Assembly: GCF_947492555.1 (NCBI RefSeq) | Contig: NZ_CANLNE010000001.1 | Span: forward strand, 682,001 to 746,000 | Direction of reading: 5' to 3' | Source: an uncultured Roseobacter sp. | GTDB lineage: Bacteria > Pseudomonadota > Alphaproteobacteria > Rhodobacterales > Rhodobacteraceae | Length of the DNA stretch: 64,000 nucleotides | In this document: piece by piece, positions 37,264-45,535 of the stretch | How the letters are laid out: every line of letters starts with the position of its first letter | How positions within the stretch are numbered: the stretch's first letter is position 1 | Notes under the pieces: generated by a model | What the model was told of the DNA's origin: nothing | Database searches by the model: none | What the model saw: only the letters and a program-made list of their open reading frames with translations | Made by a program: the position numbers and the translations under genes

Positions 37264-37547
37264 CAGGATTTCCCGTTCAGACGATCACGCAACAGCTTTC
37301 CGGTCTTGAAAAACGGCACGTGTTTTTCCTCCACATGCACGGTTTCGCCGGTGCGCGGGTTGCGCCCCACACGGGAGTCACGCTTCTTGACCGAGAACGC
37401 GCCGAAGCCGCGCAGCTCAACCCGGTCTCCCCGCGCCATTGCGCCGGTCACCTCCTCGAAGATAGTGTTGACGATACGCTCCACGTCGCGCTGATACAGA
37501 TGTGGATTTTCATCGGCGATCTTTTGAATCAGCTCCGAACGGATCAT
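37263..37547 (-). CDS. ihfB: Integration host factor beta subunit
   Basis: A 94-residue HU/IHF-family DNA-bending protein. It has [24 protein letters not shown], the beta-arm core [17 protein letters not shown], and the arm tip [12 protein letters not shown] with the intercalating Pro. It pairs with IhfA. It is followed by the lapA-like gene and trpF. In relatives rpsA usually lies just upstream of ihfB, but here about 3 kb of other genes separate them. Confidence 0.96.
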   Translation of the reverse strand: MIRSELIQKIADENPHLYQRDVERIVNTIFEEVTGAMARGDRVELRGFGAFSVKKRDSRVGRNPRTGETVHVEEKHVPFFKTGKLLRDRLNGKS

Positions 37548-38016
37548 GGCAGCGTCCCCTTGTTGGTTGTTGGCACTTTTGCCGCGCCTATGCCGGAACT
37601 ATAGAAAGAAACCGGGCTTACGGAAAGTGAGCCTGTGGCCAGGTTATCACTTTTTTAACGCCGAACACGCTGTATTATAGCGCTTTTTCCGATCCCTGCG
37701 CGACTGTGCGCGCTTGCAGGCGGATGTATGCCAAATGCCGCAGCGCAGCGTCGCGATATGATTCGGAACCGCCGAGAGAGAGTTTGTCCGGCACCCGGAC
37801 ACGAGACTTTTCGCGTCGCAAACCATCAAATGCGCGCAGCCAATGCCCAGCCGTTTGGCACATCACTCCAGAACGCCCCTGCATTGAACGCTTGGCAAGC
37901 GCACGCATTGCGCGAAAACCCCGTTTCTGCTTAGCTGGCGGCGGGGTTGCCCGCAAATTTCCATCGAGAGAAATGGGCCTAGAAACGATAGCACCACGGC
38001 GAGGGATAGAACGGGA
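37548..38016. other. Non-coding gap between ihfB and the flavoprotein gene
   Basis: This 469-base gap separates divergent genes. A TATAAT hexamer on the minus strand (37674-37679) could be the -10 box of ihfB, leaving a leader of about 120 bases. A minus-strand open frame (37675-38025) has no ribosome site and low-complexity arginine-rich content, so I do not call it. No RNA gene was recognised. Confidence 0.5.
37674..37679 (-). promoter_or_regulatory. Possible -10 element of ihfB
   Basis: On the minus strand this reads TATAAT within CGCTATAATACAGCG, 127 bases before the ihfB start. No clear TTGACA-like -35 box is found at the right distance, so assignment is weak. Confidence 0.3.
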
Positions 38017-39663
38017 ATGACACAAAGCGATGGACCACGCGATGTCTGCGTGATCGGATCAGGTCCGGCAGGGCTTCAGGCCGGATATTACTTCCAGAAA
38101 AAGGGGATGGATTTTGTCATCCTCGAGCGCGGTTCGGAGGTGTGCAGTTTCTTTCGTACATTTCCCCGACATCGCCAGTTCATTTCGATCAACAAGGTAC
38201 ACACCGGTCTCTCGAACGCTGAGACACGCCTGCGCTACGACTGGAATTCCCTGTTGAATGATGAAGGGACGCTCTTCAAGGACTGGAGCCGGAAGTATTT
38301 CCCCTCTGCCGAGGATTTCGTGGACTACGCCGAGGCTTTTGCCGCCCAGATGCAGGACCGCATCCTGTGCGACAGCAACGTGGTCGAGATCTCGAAAACC
38401 GATGACGTCTTTGCCCTGCGGTGTTCCGATGGCACGACGCATCACGCCCGCAATGTGATCGTCGCCACTGGCGTGTCGCAGCCCTGGGATCCGGGGATCG
38501 AGGGGTTCGATCTGGTCGACAACTATTTCGATTTCGACCCGACGCCCGAGCAGTTTGAAAACGAACGCGTGCTGATCCTTGGCAAGGGCAATTCCGCCTT
38601 CGAGACCGCGGATTCGCTGGTCGAGCATGCGGCCTCGATCCACGTGATGAGCCCGAACCCGGTGCGCTTTGCCTGGCAGACGCATTTTGTCGGACACCTG
38701 CGGGCGGTAAACAACAACTTCCTCGACACCTATCAGTTGAAATCGCAAAACGCTGTGATCGACGCCAAAGCGGTGAAGATCGAACGTAAAGATGGGCTCT
38801 ATACCGTCACGGCGCAGATGCGTGCGGCGGAGGGTCACGAGATTACGCTGACGTATGACCGGGTCATTGCCTGCACCGGGTTCCGCTTTGACGCCGATAT
38901 CTTTGCCGAAGATATCCGGCCCGCGCTGCGTCACTTCGGCAAGTTCCCGGCGATGACGTCGGAGTGGGAAAGCGAGAATGTAGAAGGGTTGTTTTTCGCG
39001 GGCACGATCATGCAGTCGCGCGACTATCGCAAGACCATGTCCGGCTTTGTGCACGGCTTTCGACACAACGTGAAATGCTTGTCTGAATTTGTGGCCGGGC
39101 GTGTTCAGGGTACCGTTTATCCGACCACGCAGACCGCGCTTGCCCGCAATGCTTTGACCCGCGCGATCATTGACCGGATCAGCACCTGTGCCGGCGTGTT
39201 TCTGCAACCAGGATTTCTATGCGACGTGATCCTGCTGGACAAGGAGGACGCAGGGCGCAGTTATCATGATGTGCCCGTTGAATGGGTGCAGGAGGCCGGG
39301 GATTTCTCTGGCAGGGAATATCTGATGGTGACCCTTGAGTATGGCGATTTCGGCACGGATACGATGCATGTGAAACGCGAGCACAATGTTTTCGGCGATA
39401 CGCCCGATGCCTTCATTCATCCCGTCATCCGGCACGTCAGAGACGGCACGAAAATAGCGGAGGTTCACCTCGCGGATCATCTGGACGCTGATTGGCGACC
39501 CCGGACAGAACGGGACGCCAATGCCGCAACTGTGCTGCGGATGACCTTCAAGGATGCGGGGGACGCTCTGCCGCCCTCCGAAGTCGCCCATCGTCAGATC
39601 AGCAGCTTTTTGGAACAGCAGGTCATTGGCGAGACCAGTTCAAACCGGACGGCGGCGGAATAG
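38017..39663 (+). CDS. FOXRED2-like FAD-dependent oxidoreductase
   Basis: A 548-residue flavoprotein. FAD loop VIGSGPAGLQAGYYFQKKG near residue 12; NAD(P)H loop LILGKGNSAFETADSL near 190; IACTGFRFD closes the FAD domain. The sequence SFFRTFPRHRQFISINK, then NAETRLRYDWNSLL and NNFLDTYQLKS match the pattern I recall for eukaryotic FOXRED2/ERFAD proteins rather than classical flavin monooxygenases. A C-terminal domain of about 150 residues is unique to that group. There is no signal peptide, so it is cytoplasmic; substrate unknown. It lies between ihfB and rpsA. Confidence 0.8.
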   Translation: MTQSDGPRDVCVIGSGPAGLQAGYYFQKKGMDFVILERGSEVCSFFRTFPRHRQFISINKVHTGLSNAETRLRYDWNSLLNDEGTLFKDWSRKYFPSAEDFVDYAEAFAAQMQDRILCDSNVVEISKTDDVFALRCSDGTTHHARNVIVATGVSQPWDPGIEGFDLVDNYFDFDPTPEQFENERVLILGKGNSAFETADSLVEHAASIHVMSPNPVRFAWQTHFVGHLRAVNNNFLDTYQLKSQNAVIDAKAVKIERKDGLYTVTAQMRAAEGHEITLTYDRVIACTGFRFDADIFAEDIRPALRHFGKFPAMTSEWESENVEGLFFAGTIMQSRDYRKTMSGFVHGFRHNVKCLSEFVAGRVQGTVYPTTQTALARNALTRAIIDRISTCAGVFLQPGFLCDVILLDKEDAGRSYHDVPVEWVQEAGDFSGREYLMVTLEYGDFGTDTMHVKREHNVFGDTPDAFIHPVIRHVRDGTKIAEVHLADHLDADWRPRTERDANAATVLRMTFKDAGDALPPSEVAHRQISSFLEQQVIGETSSNRTAAE

Positions 39664-39778
39664 CACACCCGGGCGAAACTCGGGGGCCTGCCATATCAGC
39701 GCGACCCTCGCCGCATTGTGCGGCAAGGGTCTTTTCTCAATCTGATCAGCTTTCTGCTTGAGGTGTCGCGGCAGCGGT

Positions 39779-40201
39779 TTACTGCACCGGCTGGAAATCA
39801 AAAGCGCCGTCCTGATACAGATACGCGATGCAGGGCGTCGCCGAAACACATGCAGACACATGTGCAAGACCCCGCGGGATTTCATAGAAAGCGCCCGCAC
39901 CTATGGGCTGAGCCTCGGCCGGATCGGTACCCCGTACGTAGTGAATCATCTCGCCTTGCAGCAAGACACCGAACATATTTGCGGATTTGACATGCAGCGG
40001 ACTGGTGATCCCGGCTGGAAGCCGCACCATCGCCTGATAAGCCCCGACAAAGCGGTCGCCTTGCAGGGGCGCGAATGCGACCCCCTCAGGCGTCGTTTCC
40101 CAGTCGAAGCTGTCGGTGTCGGTCAGTGTTATCCCATCCCCGGCTGCAGCGGTTGCAGCCAGAGTAAGGGAGAGAGCAAGTGCTGGTAGCTGTGTTGTCA
40201 T
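39779..40201 (-). CDS. Secreted cupin-domain protein
   Basis: A 140-residue protein. I choose ATG 40201 (GAGG six bases upstream); ATG 40213 would add four residues. A signal peptide (QLPALALSLTLAATAAAGDG) leads to one cupin barrel (FVGAYQAMVRLPAGITSPLHVKSANMFGVLLQGEM and AGAFYEIPRGLAHVSACV). Putative metal ligands are the two His and a Glu. It is a periplasmic sugar/ligand-binding or dioxygenase-like cupin of unknown role. A pair of strong palindromes covers its promoter. Confidence 0.8.
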   Translation of the reverse strand: MTTQLPALALSLTLAATAAAGDGITLTDTDSFDWETTPEGVAFAPLQGDRFVGAYQAMVRLPAGITSPLHVKSANMFGVLLQGEMIHYVRGTDPAEAQPIGAGAFYEIPRGLAHVSACVSATPCIAYLYQDGAFDFQPVQ

Positions 40202-40213
40202 GATGAACCTCAT

Positions 40214-40254
40214 AATACCTTTTGGTATCCCTTTATATGATACCAAATAGTATT
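40214..40254. promoter_or_regulatory. Tandem ATAC-N6-GTAT operator
   Basis: Two palindromes, ATAC-CTTTTG-GTAT (40215-40228) and ATAC-CAAATA-GTAT (40241-40254), lie in front of the cupin gene. They form a larger dyad: AATAC-NN-TTTGGTATC and GATACCAAA-NN-GTATT around a 9-base spacer. Such spaced tandem sites fit cooperative binding by two dimers of a small HTH repressor. No regulator gene is adjacent, so the protein is unknown. Confidence 0.7.
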
Positions 40255-40326
40255 ACGTCAACCTGTCGTTCCAGCTGATTTTCGTATCGTCGGGGTCATC
40301 TGTTGGCGCACCTGCTGATTGGCAGG

Positions 40327-40593
40327 CTATGTGCAGACACCGACGAAGGACTGCCCCTTGCGTTTGTGCACCTCGCCCAGTTGCAATGCCGCAAGCGTTT
40401 TGCCCGCTCCTGCGCAGTCACGTTCCAGGGATTTGCGAACCTCGGTTTCGGTCCAGTTTTTCCCGTAGTGGCCGTGCATCTGTATTTGACCTTGCACAAC
40501 CTTGGTTTTGAAGGAGAAAAAGTTGTCCTTGTTGCCAGCCTGAGCGCTGGTTGCCACCAGGCAGAGACAAAGGCTCATCGCCAGTTTCCGCAT
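40327..40593 (-). CDS. Small secreted hypothetical protein
   Basis: An 88-residue protein with a signal peptide (RKLAMSLCLCLVATSAQAG). The mature part of about 68 residues contains two cysteines (ERDCAGAGKT and VGVCT at the very end) that may form a disulfide, and a basic KTKVVQGQIQMHGHYGKNW region. I do not recognise a family. It is the next minus-strand gene after rpsA but is separated from it by a terminator, so it has its own promoter or depends on read-through. Confidence 0.65.
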   Translation of the reverse strand: MRKLAMSLCLCLVATSAQAGNKDNFFSFKTKVVQGQIQMHGHYGKNWTETEVRKSLERDCAGAGKTLAALQLGEVHKRKGQSFVGVCT

Positions 40594-40610
40594 TGTCGTT
40601 CTCCGAATAG

Positions 40611-40644
40611 AAAAGCCCCACAGAATGACTTCTGCGGGGCTTTT
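40611..40644 (-). terminator. Intrinsic terminator of rpsA
   Basis: On the minus strand AAAAGCCCCGCAGA pairs with TCTGTGGGGCTTTT around a 6-base loop (one G-U pair). The run of T at the end makes it a strong Rho-independent terminator 26 bases after the rpsA stop. The sequence is nearly symmetric, so it could also stop plus-strand transcripts. Confidence 0.88.
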
Positions 40645-40670
40645 GTGGCAATTTAAGGACCGGTTGCGGG

Positions 40671-42347
40671 TCAGTCGTCGCCCTTGTTGAGCGCGGCACC
40701 CAGGATATCGCCCAGCGATGCACCGGAGTCCGAGGAGCCGTACTGTTCCACGGCCTCTTTCTCTTCCGCGATCTCGCGCGCCTTGATGGACACACCAAGA
40801 CGGCGGGATTTGTTGTCCACATTCGTGATGCGCACGTCGACCTTGTCCCCGACGGAGAACCGCTCGGGGCGCTGCTCTGCACGGTCACGCGACAGGTCGG
40901 AGCGGCGGATGAAGGATTTCATGCCTTCGTATTCCACCTCGACACCACCGTCCTCGATGGCCGTTACGGTCACGGTCACGATGGAGCCGCGCTTCACGCC
41001 GCCCACGGCTTCGGCGAACTTGTCGCCACCAACCGCTTTGATCGAGAGCGAGATGCGCTCTTTCTCGACGTCCACTTCGGAGACCACGGCCTGCACCATG
41101 TCGCCCTTGCGGTAGTCCTGGATCGCCTCTTCGCCACGCTGGTCCCAGCTGAGGTCGGAGAGGTGCACCATGCCGTCGATGTCGCCGTCGAGGCCCACGA
41201 ACAGACCGAATTCGGTGATGTTCTTGACCTCGCCTTCGACTTCCGTGCCCTCGGGGTGTGTCTCGGCAAAGACTTCCCACGGGTTGCGCATGGTCTGTTT
41301 CAGGCCCAGAGACACACGGCGCTTGGCCCCGTCGATTTCCAGAACCATGACTTCGACTTCCTGGGAGGTCGACACGATCTTGCCCGGATGCACGTTCTTC
41401 TTGGTCCAGGACATCTCGGAGACGTGCACCAGACCTTCGACACCGGCTTCGAGCTCAACAAAGGCACCGTAGTCGGTGATGTTGGTCACGCGGCCAGTGT
41501 GCGTGGAATCCAGCGGGTACTTCGCGGCCACCAGATCCCATGGATCTTCCTGCAGCTGCTTCATACCAAGGCTGATGCGGTGTGTTTCCTTGTTGATCTT
41601 GATGACCTGCACCTTGATGGTCTCGCCAATCGACAGGATTTCGGACGGGTGGTTGACCCGGCGCCATGCCATATCGGTGACGTGCAGCAGGCCGTCAACA
41701 CCGCCGAGGTCCACAAAGGCCCCGTATTCGGTGATGTTCTTGACCACACCATCGACCGTCTGGCCTTCGGTCAGGTTGCCGATGACTTCGGCGCGCTGTT
41801 CAGCACGGGATTCTTCGAGGATCGCACGGCGCGACACAACGATGTTGCCCCGGCGACGGTCCATTTTCAGGATCTGGAACGGTTGTTTCAGACCCATCAG
41901 CGGGCCCGCGTCACGCACGGGGCGCACGTCAACCTGCGAGCCGGGCAGGAAGGCCACGGCACCGCCGAGGTCAACGGTGAAGCCGCCTTTGACACGGCCA
42001 AAGATGGCGCCTTCGACGCGCTCTTCGTCTGCGTATGCTTTTTCGAGACGATCCCAGGCTTCTTCACGGCGGGCCATTTCACGGGAAATGACGGCTTCGC
42101 CACGGGAGCTTTCGACCTGACGCAGGAAGACTTCTACTTCGTCGCCAACTTCAATTTTGGGAGCTTCGCCGGGATCAGCGAATTCTTTGAGCTCGACGCG
42201 GCCTTCCATCTTGTAGCCGACGTCGATGATGGCCTGGCCCGCTTCGATCGCGATCACCTTGCCTTTGACAACAGACCCTTCTTCGGGTGTGTCCATTTCG
42301 AAGCTTTCTTCTAAGAGTGCTTCAAACTCATCCATCATATTTGCCAT
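40671..42347 (-). CDS. rpsA: 30S ribosomal protein S1
   Basis: A 558-residue protein with six S1 RNA-binding domains (repeats such as TEYGAFVDLGGVDGLLHVTDMAW, TDYGAFVELEAGVEGLVHVSEMSW and TEFGLFVGLDGDIDGMVHLSDLSW). It starts MANMMDEFEALLEESF and ends with an acidic/basic tail. It brings mRNA to the ribosome. Upstream lie cmk and aroA as in most proteobacteria, here separated by the VPLPA genes and a secreted protein, and ihfB is displaced downstream. Confidence 0.97.
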   Translation of the reverse strand: MANMMDEFEALLEESFEMDTPEEGSVVKGKVIAIEAGQAIIDVGYKMEGRVELKEFADPGEAPKIEVGDEVEVFLRQVESSRGEAVISREMARREEAWDRLEKAYADEERVEGAIFGRVKGGFTVDLGGAVAFLPGSQVDVRPVRDAGPLMGLKQPFQILKMDRRRGNIVVSRRAILEESRAEQRAEVIGNLTEGQTVDGVVKNITEYGAFVDLGGVDGLLHVTDMAWRRVNHPSEILSIGETIKVQVIKINKETHRISLGMKQLQEDPWDLVAAKYPLDSTHTGRVTNITDYGAFVELEAGVEGLVHVSEMSWTKKNVHPGKIVSTSQEVEVMVLEIDGAKRRVSLGLKQTMRNPWEVFAETHPEGTEVEGEVKNITEFGLFVGLDGDIDGMVHLSDLSWDQRGEEAIQDYRKGDMVQAVVSEVDVEKERISLSIKAVGGDKFAEAVGGVKRGSIVTVTVTAIEDGGVEVEYEGMKSFIRRSDLSRDRAEQRPERFSVGDKVDVRITNVDNKSRRLGVSIKAREIAEEKEAVEQYGSSDSGASLGDILGAALNKGDD

Positions 42348-42426
42348 GTGGCGTCGTTTTCCTAACTTGGTTTTGTGTCTGGCCGTGCGGTTGTCTCCGC
42401 CGGTCTTTGGGGTTTCAATTGGTCAA

Positions 42427-42462
42427 AGCGAAAAACGAGAAAGGGCCGGAAGAACCGGCCCT
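42427..42462 (-). terminator. Intrinsic terminator after the VPLPA-CTERM genes
   Basis: AGGGCCGG (42442-42449) and CCGGCCCT (42455-42462) form a perfect 8-bp stem with a 5-base loop. On the minus strand it is followed by TTCTCGTTTTT. It lies 73 bases past the stop at 42535 and insulates rpsA from that operon. Confidence 0.75.
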
Positions 42463-42534
42463 GCTCGCCACTGCGGTGTTTTCCCCGCTTTAACGAGGCC
42501 GCGTATAGGGGCAAACGGCGTCCATCGCAAGTGA

Positions 42535-43236
42535 TTAAGCGCGGTCTTTGCGGCGTTTCGCCATACCAAGGGCACCAAATGCCGCCAAAACCAACGGTAA
42601 GCTCGCAGGCAGTGGCACAGCAGAGGGTGGGGTATCACCGGAAGACATGTCATCGACGACCTCAATGCTGTCAAAGTCGATTGCAAACCTGATCCCGAAT
42701 CCCATGCCGTCGACCTCCGTGAAGAGGTCTATGCGGCCCGTGTGCATCGCCTGCAAGGTTTGCGTGGTCAGCTGATCCAGCCCACTGCCCGAGAAGATGT
42801 TGGTGTCGCCTTCAATGAACATCAATAGCGTTTCGAGCGGCGCTGGCCCGGTCACCGTGTTCGACTGCACAGTGAACAAGTCAATATTTTCAATTGGCGT
42901 GTCGATCACGCCCATCGACAGATCGGCCACTGACCAGAGGCCCAGCGATGCTCCGCCTGCACCGAACGCTTCGTAGGTGAAGGACGTAACGGCGCTGCTG
43001 TAAGCTGAGATCGATCCGTTTCCGGGCACTTCCTGATAGGTTTCTGGCTGCACCTCCGGGTCGATCTCGATCACCATGTCCAGCGTCGCCGGCTGTTCTG
43101 CGAAGGGGCTCGACCCGCCGGGGTAGTTTTCGGCCTCAAACAGACCTGTGAAGCTAATGGTTTTCGCAGCCACGGGAGCTGCGAAGGCCATGAGCAGAGC
43201 AGTGATCATCGCACCAGTTTTCAAAGAACGGATCAT
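42535..43236 (-). CDS. VPLPA-CTERM sorting-domain protein, copy 1
   Basis: A 233-residue secreted protein. A signal peptide (TGAMITALLMAFAAPVAA) is followed by a beta-rich domain (SFTYEAFGAGGASLGLWSVADLSMGV) and a C-terminal sorting signal: AVPLPASLPLVLAAFGAL, then a basic KRRKDRA tail. VPLPA-CTERM proteins are substrates of an exosortase; the enzyme is not in this window. Start overlaps the stop of copy 2 as ATGA. Its surface role is unknown. Confidence 0.88.
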   Translation of the reverse strand: MIRSLKTGAMITALLMAFAAPVAAKTISFTGLFEAENYPGGSSPFAEQPATLDMVIEIDPEVQPETYQEVPGNGSISAYSSAVTSFTYEAFGAGGASLGLWSVADLSMGVIDTPIENIDLFTVQSNTVTGPAPLETLLMFIEGDTNIFSGSGLDQLTTQTLQAMHTGRIDLFTEVDGMGFGIRFAIDFDSIEVVDDMSSGDTPPSAVPLPASLPLVLAAFGALGMAKRRKDRA

Positions 43237-43928
43237 GCGCGATCCTCTGTCTTGCCTGCCCGCACACGACGGACCAACCCGAAAGCACCCAACCCGGCCA
43301 ACAGGAGCGGTAGGCCCGCAGGAAGCGGCACGGGTGAGGGGCGCGGTTTGCTCGGGTCGCCGACCACGATGGTTGCGGGGTCAATTGCCCAGCGTCCGCC
43401 GATGACGCTTTCGCCGATCATCATATTGACGTCGATCCAGGTGGTTGTCATCGCTTGCAAGCTGCCTTGTGTCAGCCCATCAAGACCGAGGTCAGACCAA
43501 CTATCGGGACTGCCCTCCAGAAGCAACTGCATCTGGTTGAGAGGTTCCGGGCCGCTGATGTTGGTGGAAAACATCCGCACCGCATCGCCAAGAAAGAAAT
43601 CAATCATGTCCAGTTGGACATCGAAAGCAGACCATTGACCGAGCGACTCCTCCGCATCGTTAAACGCCTCATAGGAAAAGGAGGTCACCGCGGTAAAGTA
43701 GGAGCCAATCTGGCCAATCCCGCCACCGTTGACCACATCGGGCGCCGCCACGTCATCGATCTCTATGGAGACCTGGAGCAATGCCGGTGTTTCGGAGAAT
43801 GGCGATCCCGCCCCTCCGACATTATAGAATTCAAGCACGCCGGTTAGATCGATCGTTTTAGCGGCCACGGGCACGGAAAACGCCATCATGGCTACGGAAA
43901 AAAGTGCTGACTTAAGGATATGTTGCAT
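43233..43928 (-). CDS. VPLPA-CTERM sorting-domain protein, copy 2
   Basis: A 231-residue paralogue of the next gene. I start it at ATG 43928 (signal peptide SALFSVAMMAFSVPVAA); the longer frame adds a non-signal extension. Shared with copy 1 are AAKTI.LTG, GSPF.E.PA.L...IEID, AVTSFSYEAF and a C-terminal PVPLPAGLPLLLAGLGAFG with a basic tail. The two genes overlap by four bases, so equal amounts are made, perhaps for a common surface layer or matrix. Confidence 0.87.
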   Translation of the reverse strand: MQHILKSALFSVAMMAFSVPVAAKTIDLTGVLEFYNVGGAGSPFSETPALLQVSIEIDDVAAPDVVNGGGIGQIGSYFTAVTSFSYEAFNDAEESLGQWSAFDVQLDMIDFFLGDAVRMFSTNISGPEPLNQMQLLLEGSPDSWSDLGLDGLTQGSLQAMTTTWIDVNMMIGESVIGGRWAIDPATIVVGDPSKPRPSPVPLPAGLPLLLAGLGAFGLVRRVRAGKTEDRA

Positions 43929-44261
43929 TTTGGAACTCACGCTGATCAACGACAAAAAGCGCGGCGCAGACCCATCTTTGACACCACACCCAGAGTATCC
44001 GCTGCAGGCAAAATTGCCGTGCTCGACCAAGAAATTGCAGTAGAAAAACAGGAAAAAACTGCAGCCTTGTGTCATGGTATGCCGACTTCAGGTCCCGCCA
44101 GGGGGTTTCAGACCTGAGAAGGACTAGAATGTGGTGACTGCGAGAAAATGGGCCTGCGCAGCCCATTCACCCTGCCTTGGTTAACAATTTCTTACCAACA
44201 AAAGGCCGGACATACGGCATAAGCTACCTTAATGAGGAGGAGCGCATCGGATGACCCGGCC
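43929..44261 (-). other. Non-coding gap upstream of the VPLPA operon
   Basis: A 333-base gap, AT-richer than average near 44150-44230, which should hold the promoter of the VPLPA operon. A loose inverted repeat TCAGGTC/GACCTGA (44088-44117) with a 16-base loop has no T-tract and may be chance. No gene or RNA is recognised. Confidence 0.5.
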
Positions 44262-44807
44262 TCAGAGCGCCTGCCCTTTGCGCAGATCATCCAACAGGTC
44301 CTGGTAGATGCCATTGCTGTCACCACCGCCAAAAACCTGGGCACCGCCGGAATAGGTTTGCCCGTAGGTGCGTGCCACGTTCACGGTCTGCACCAGAGCC
44401 GAGAGGAACTGGTCCTGCTCCAGCGGCGACAGCGGGTGGATGAACACGCCCCAGAGCCTGCCGCGCGCGACGGCATATCGGGCGTCCAGCGCGCTGTCGA
44501 AATTGGCCTGCATTAAGCGCATCAACTCTTCGGGGTCCAATCCATCCGCCGAGCGGATCGGCACCATGGCCCGCATCCGGTCAGCACGGGGATCCGTCAC
44601 CACGATCACCGGGATATCCTGGATTGTGAACTCGATGGCAGAGCCCCGCAGCTGTGCATCTTCATCGATGTTCAGAATGATGTTCGCCAGCCGCTCCAGT
44701 GTCATCGGCGGTTCGGACAGGGGTTCCGGGGCAGGCGTCTCGCCTTGCTGTGCGAGGCCGAGGGTGGCGTAGAGTACCAGCGCCAGCGTCAAAAGAAGTC
44801 GTGCCAT
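44262..44807 (-). CDS. Secreted YbjN/sensory-transduction-like hypothetical protein
   Basis: A 181-residue protein starting at ATG 44807 with AAAGGG upstream. A signal peptide (RLLLTLALVLYATLGLAQQ) is followed by an acidic Pro-rich linker and a domain LERLANIILNIDEDAQLRG, EFTIQDIPVIVVTDPRADRM, LMQANFDSALDARYAVARGRLWGVFIHPLSPL. The alpha-beta pattern is similar to T3SS-chaperone-like/YbjN proteins. It is periplasmic and of unknown function. It lies 113 bases after the cmk stop on the same strand. Confidence 0.72.
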   Translation of the reverse strand: MARLLLTLALVLYATLGLAQQGETPAPEPLSEPPMTLERLANIILNIDEDAQLRGSAIEFTIQDIPVIVVTDPRADRMRAMVPIRSADGLDPEELMRLMQANFDSALDARYAVARGRLWGVFIHPLSPLEQDQFLSALVQTVNVARTYGQTYSGGAQVFGGGDSNGIYQDLLDDLRKGQAL

Positions 44808-44920
44808 GGAAGTGCCCTTTCGCGATGTCTGCACCCTCAAGGCTAGACCCGGATGGCGTCAAACACCAAGCACCCTTTGGTGATCATCCTGCAATATTCA
44901 CCCCGGCAGGGCGTGCAGTA

Positions 44921-45535
44921 TCAGGATCTGCGCGCCTCGATGGCAGCGATTGCCGCAGCAATTGCGTCCTCGATGCTCATGTCAGAGGTGTCGATTTCCA
45001 CGGCATCCTGCGCGGGGATCAGTGGCGCTGCCGCCCGTTCGCGATCCCGCGCATCACGTTCCTTCACATCCGCGAGCACCTGCGCCCGGCTGACGGCAGC
45101 GCCTGCAGCGCTCAATTCGGCAAAACGCCTGTCGGCCCGCACCTCGGCGCGCGCGGTGACAAAGAGTTTGGCCTCTGCATTTGGGCAAATCACCGTGCCG
45201 ATGTCGCGACCATCCAGCACCGCCCCACCCGCCCGTCGCGCAAAGCTGCGCTGGAAATCAAGCAGGGCCGCGCGCACGTCACCGATCACCGCCACCTTGC
45301 TGGCAGCCTGCGCCACTTCCGGGCTGCGCAAATCACCGCCCCGCAGATCTTCAGCCGCGAGTGTCCGCGCCGCGACCACCGGGTCCATGCCCAGCAACAG
45401 CTTGGCCCCGACGGCCCGGTAGAGCAGCCCGGTGTCCAGATGCGCAAACCCGAAATGCGCGGCCACGGCCTTGGAGATCGTGCCCTTGCCCGCCGCTGCC
45501 GGCCCGTCAATCGCGATGGTGAACGGCGCGCTCAT
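44921..45535 (-). CDS. cmk: Cytidylate kinase
   Basis: A 204-residue P-loop kinase for CMP/dCMP. Walker A is [17 protein letters not shown], the substrate part [12 protein letters not shown], and [26 protein letters not shown] is the family signature; the lid is [13 protein letters not shown]. Its ATG overlaps the aroA stop (ATGA), giving an aroA-cmk operon as in many proteobacteria. Confidence 0.96.
   Translation of the reverse strand: MSAPFTIAIDGPAAAGKGTISKAVAAHFGFAHLDTGLLYRAVGAKLLLGMDPVVAARTLAAEDLRGGDLRSPEVAQAASKVAVIGDVRAALLDFQRSFARRAGGAVLDGRDIGTVICPNAEAKLFVTARAEVRADRRFAELSAAGAAVSRAQVLADVKERDARDRERAAAPLIPAQDAVEIDTSDMSIEDAIAAAIAAIEARRS

Noticed and set aside
37675-38025. A 116-codon minus-strand frame between ihfB and the flavoprotein gene
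   Set aside because: No ribosome site, basic low-complexity composition, no family; treated as non-coding.
40994-42314. Long open frames overlapping rpsA in other frames
   Set aside because: They follow S1 repeats in the wrong frame or strand and carry no features of their own.
44088-44117. Inverted repeat TCAGGTC/GACCTGA as terminator
   Set aside because: 16-base loop, short stem and no T-tract.
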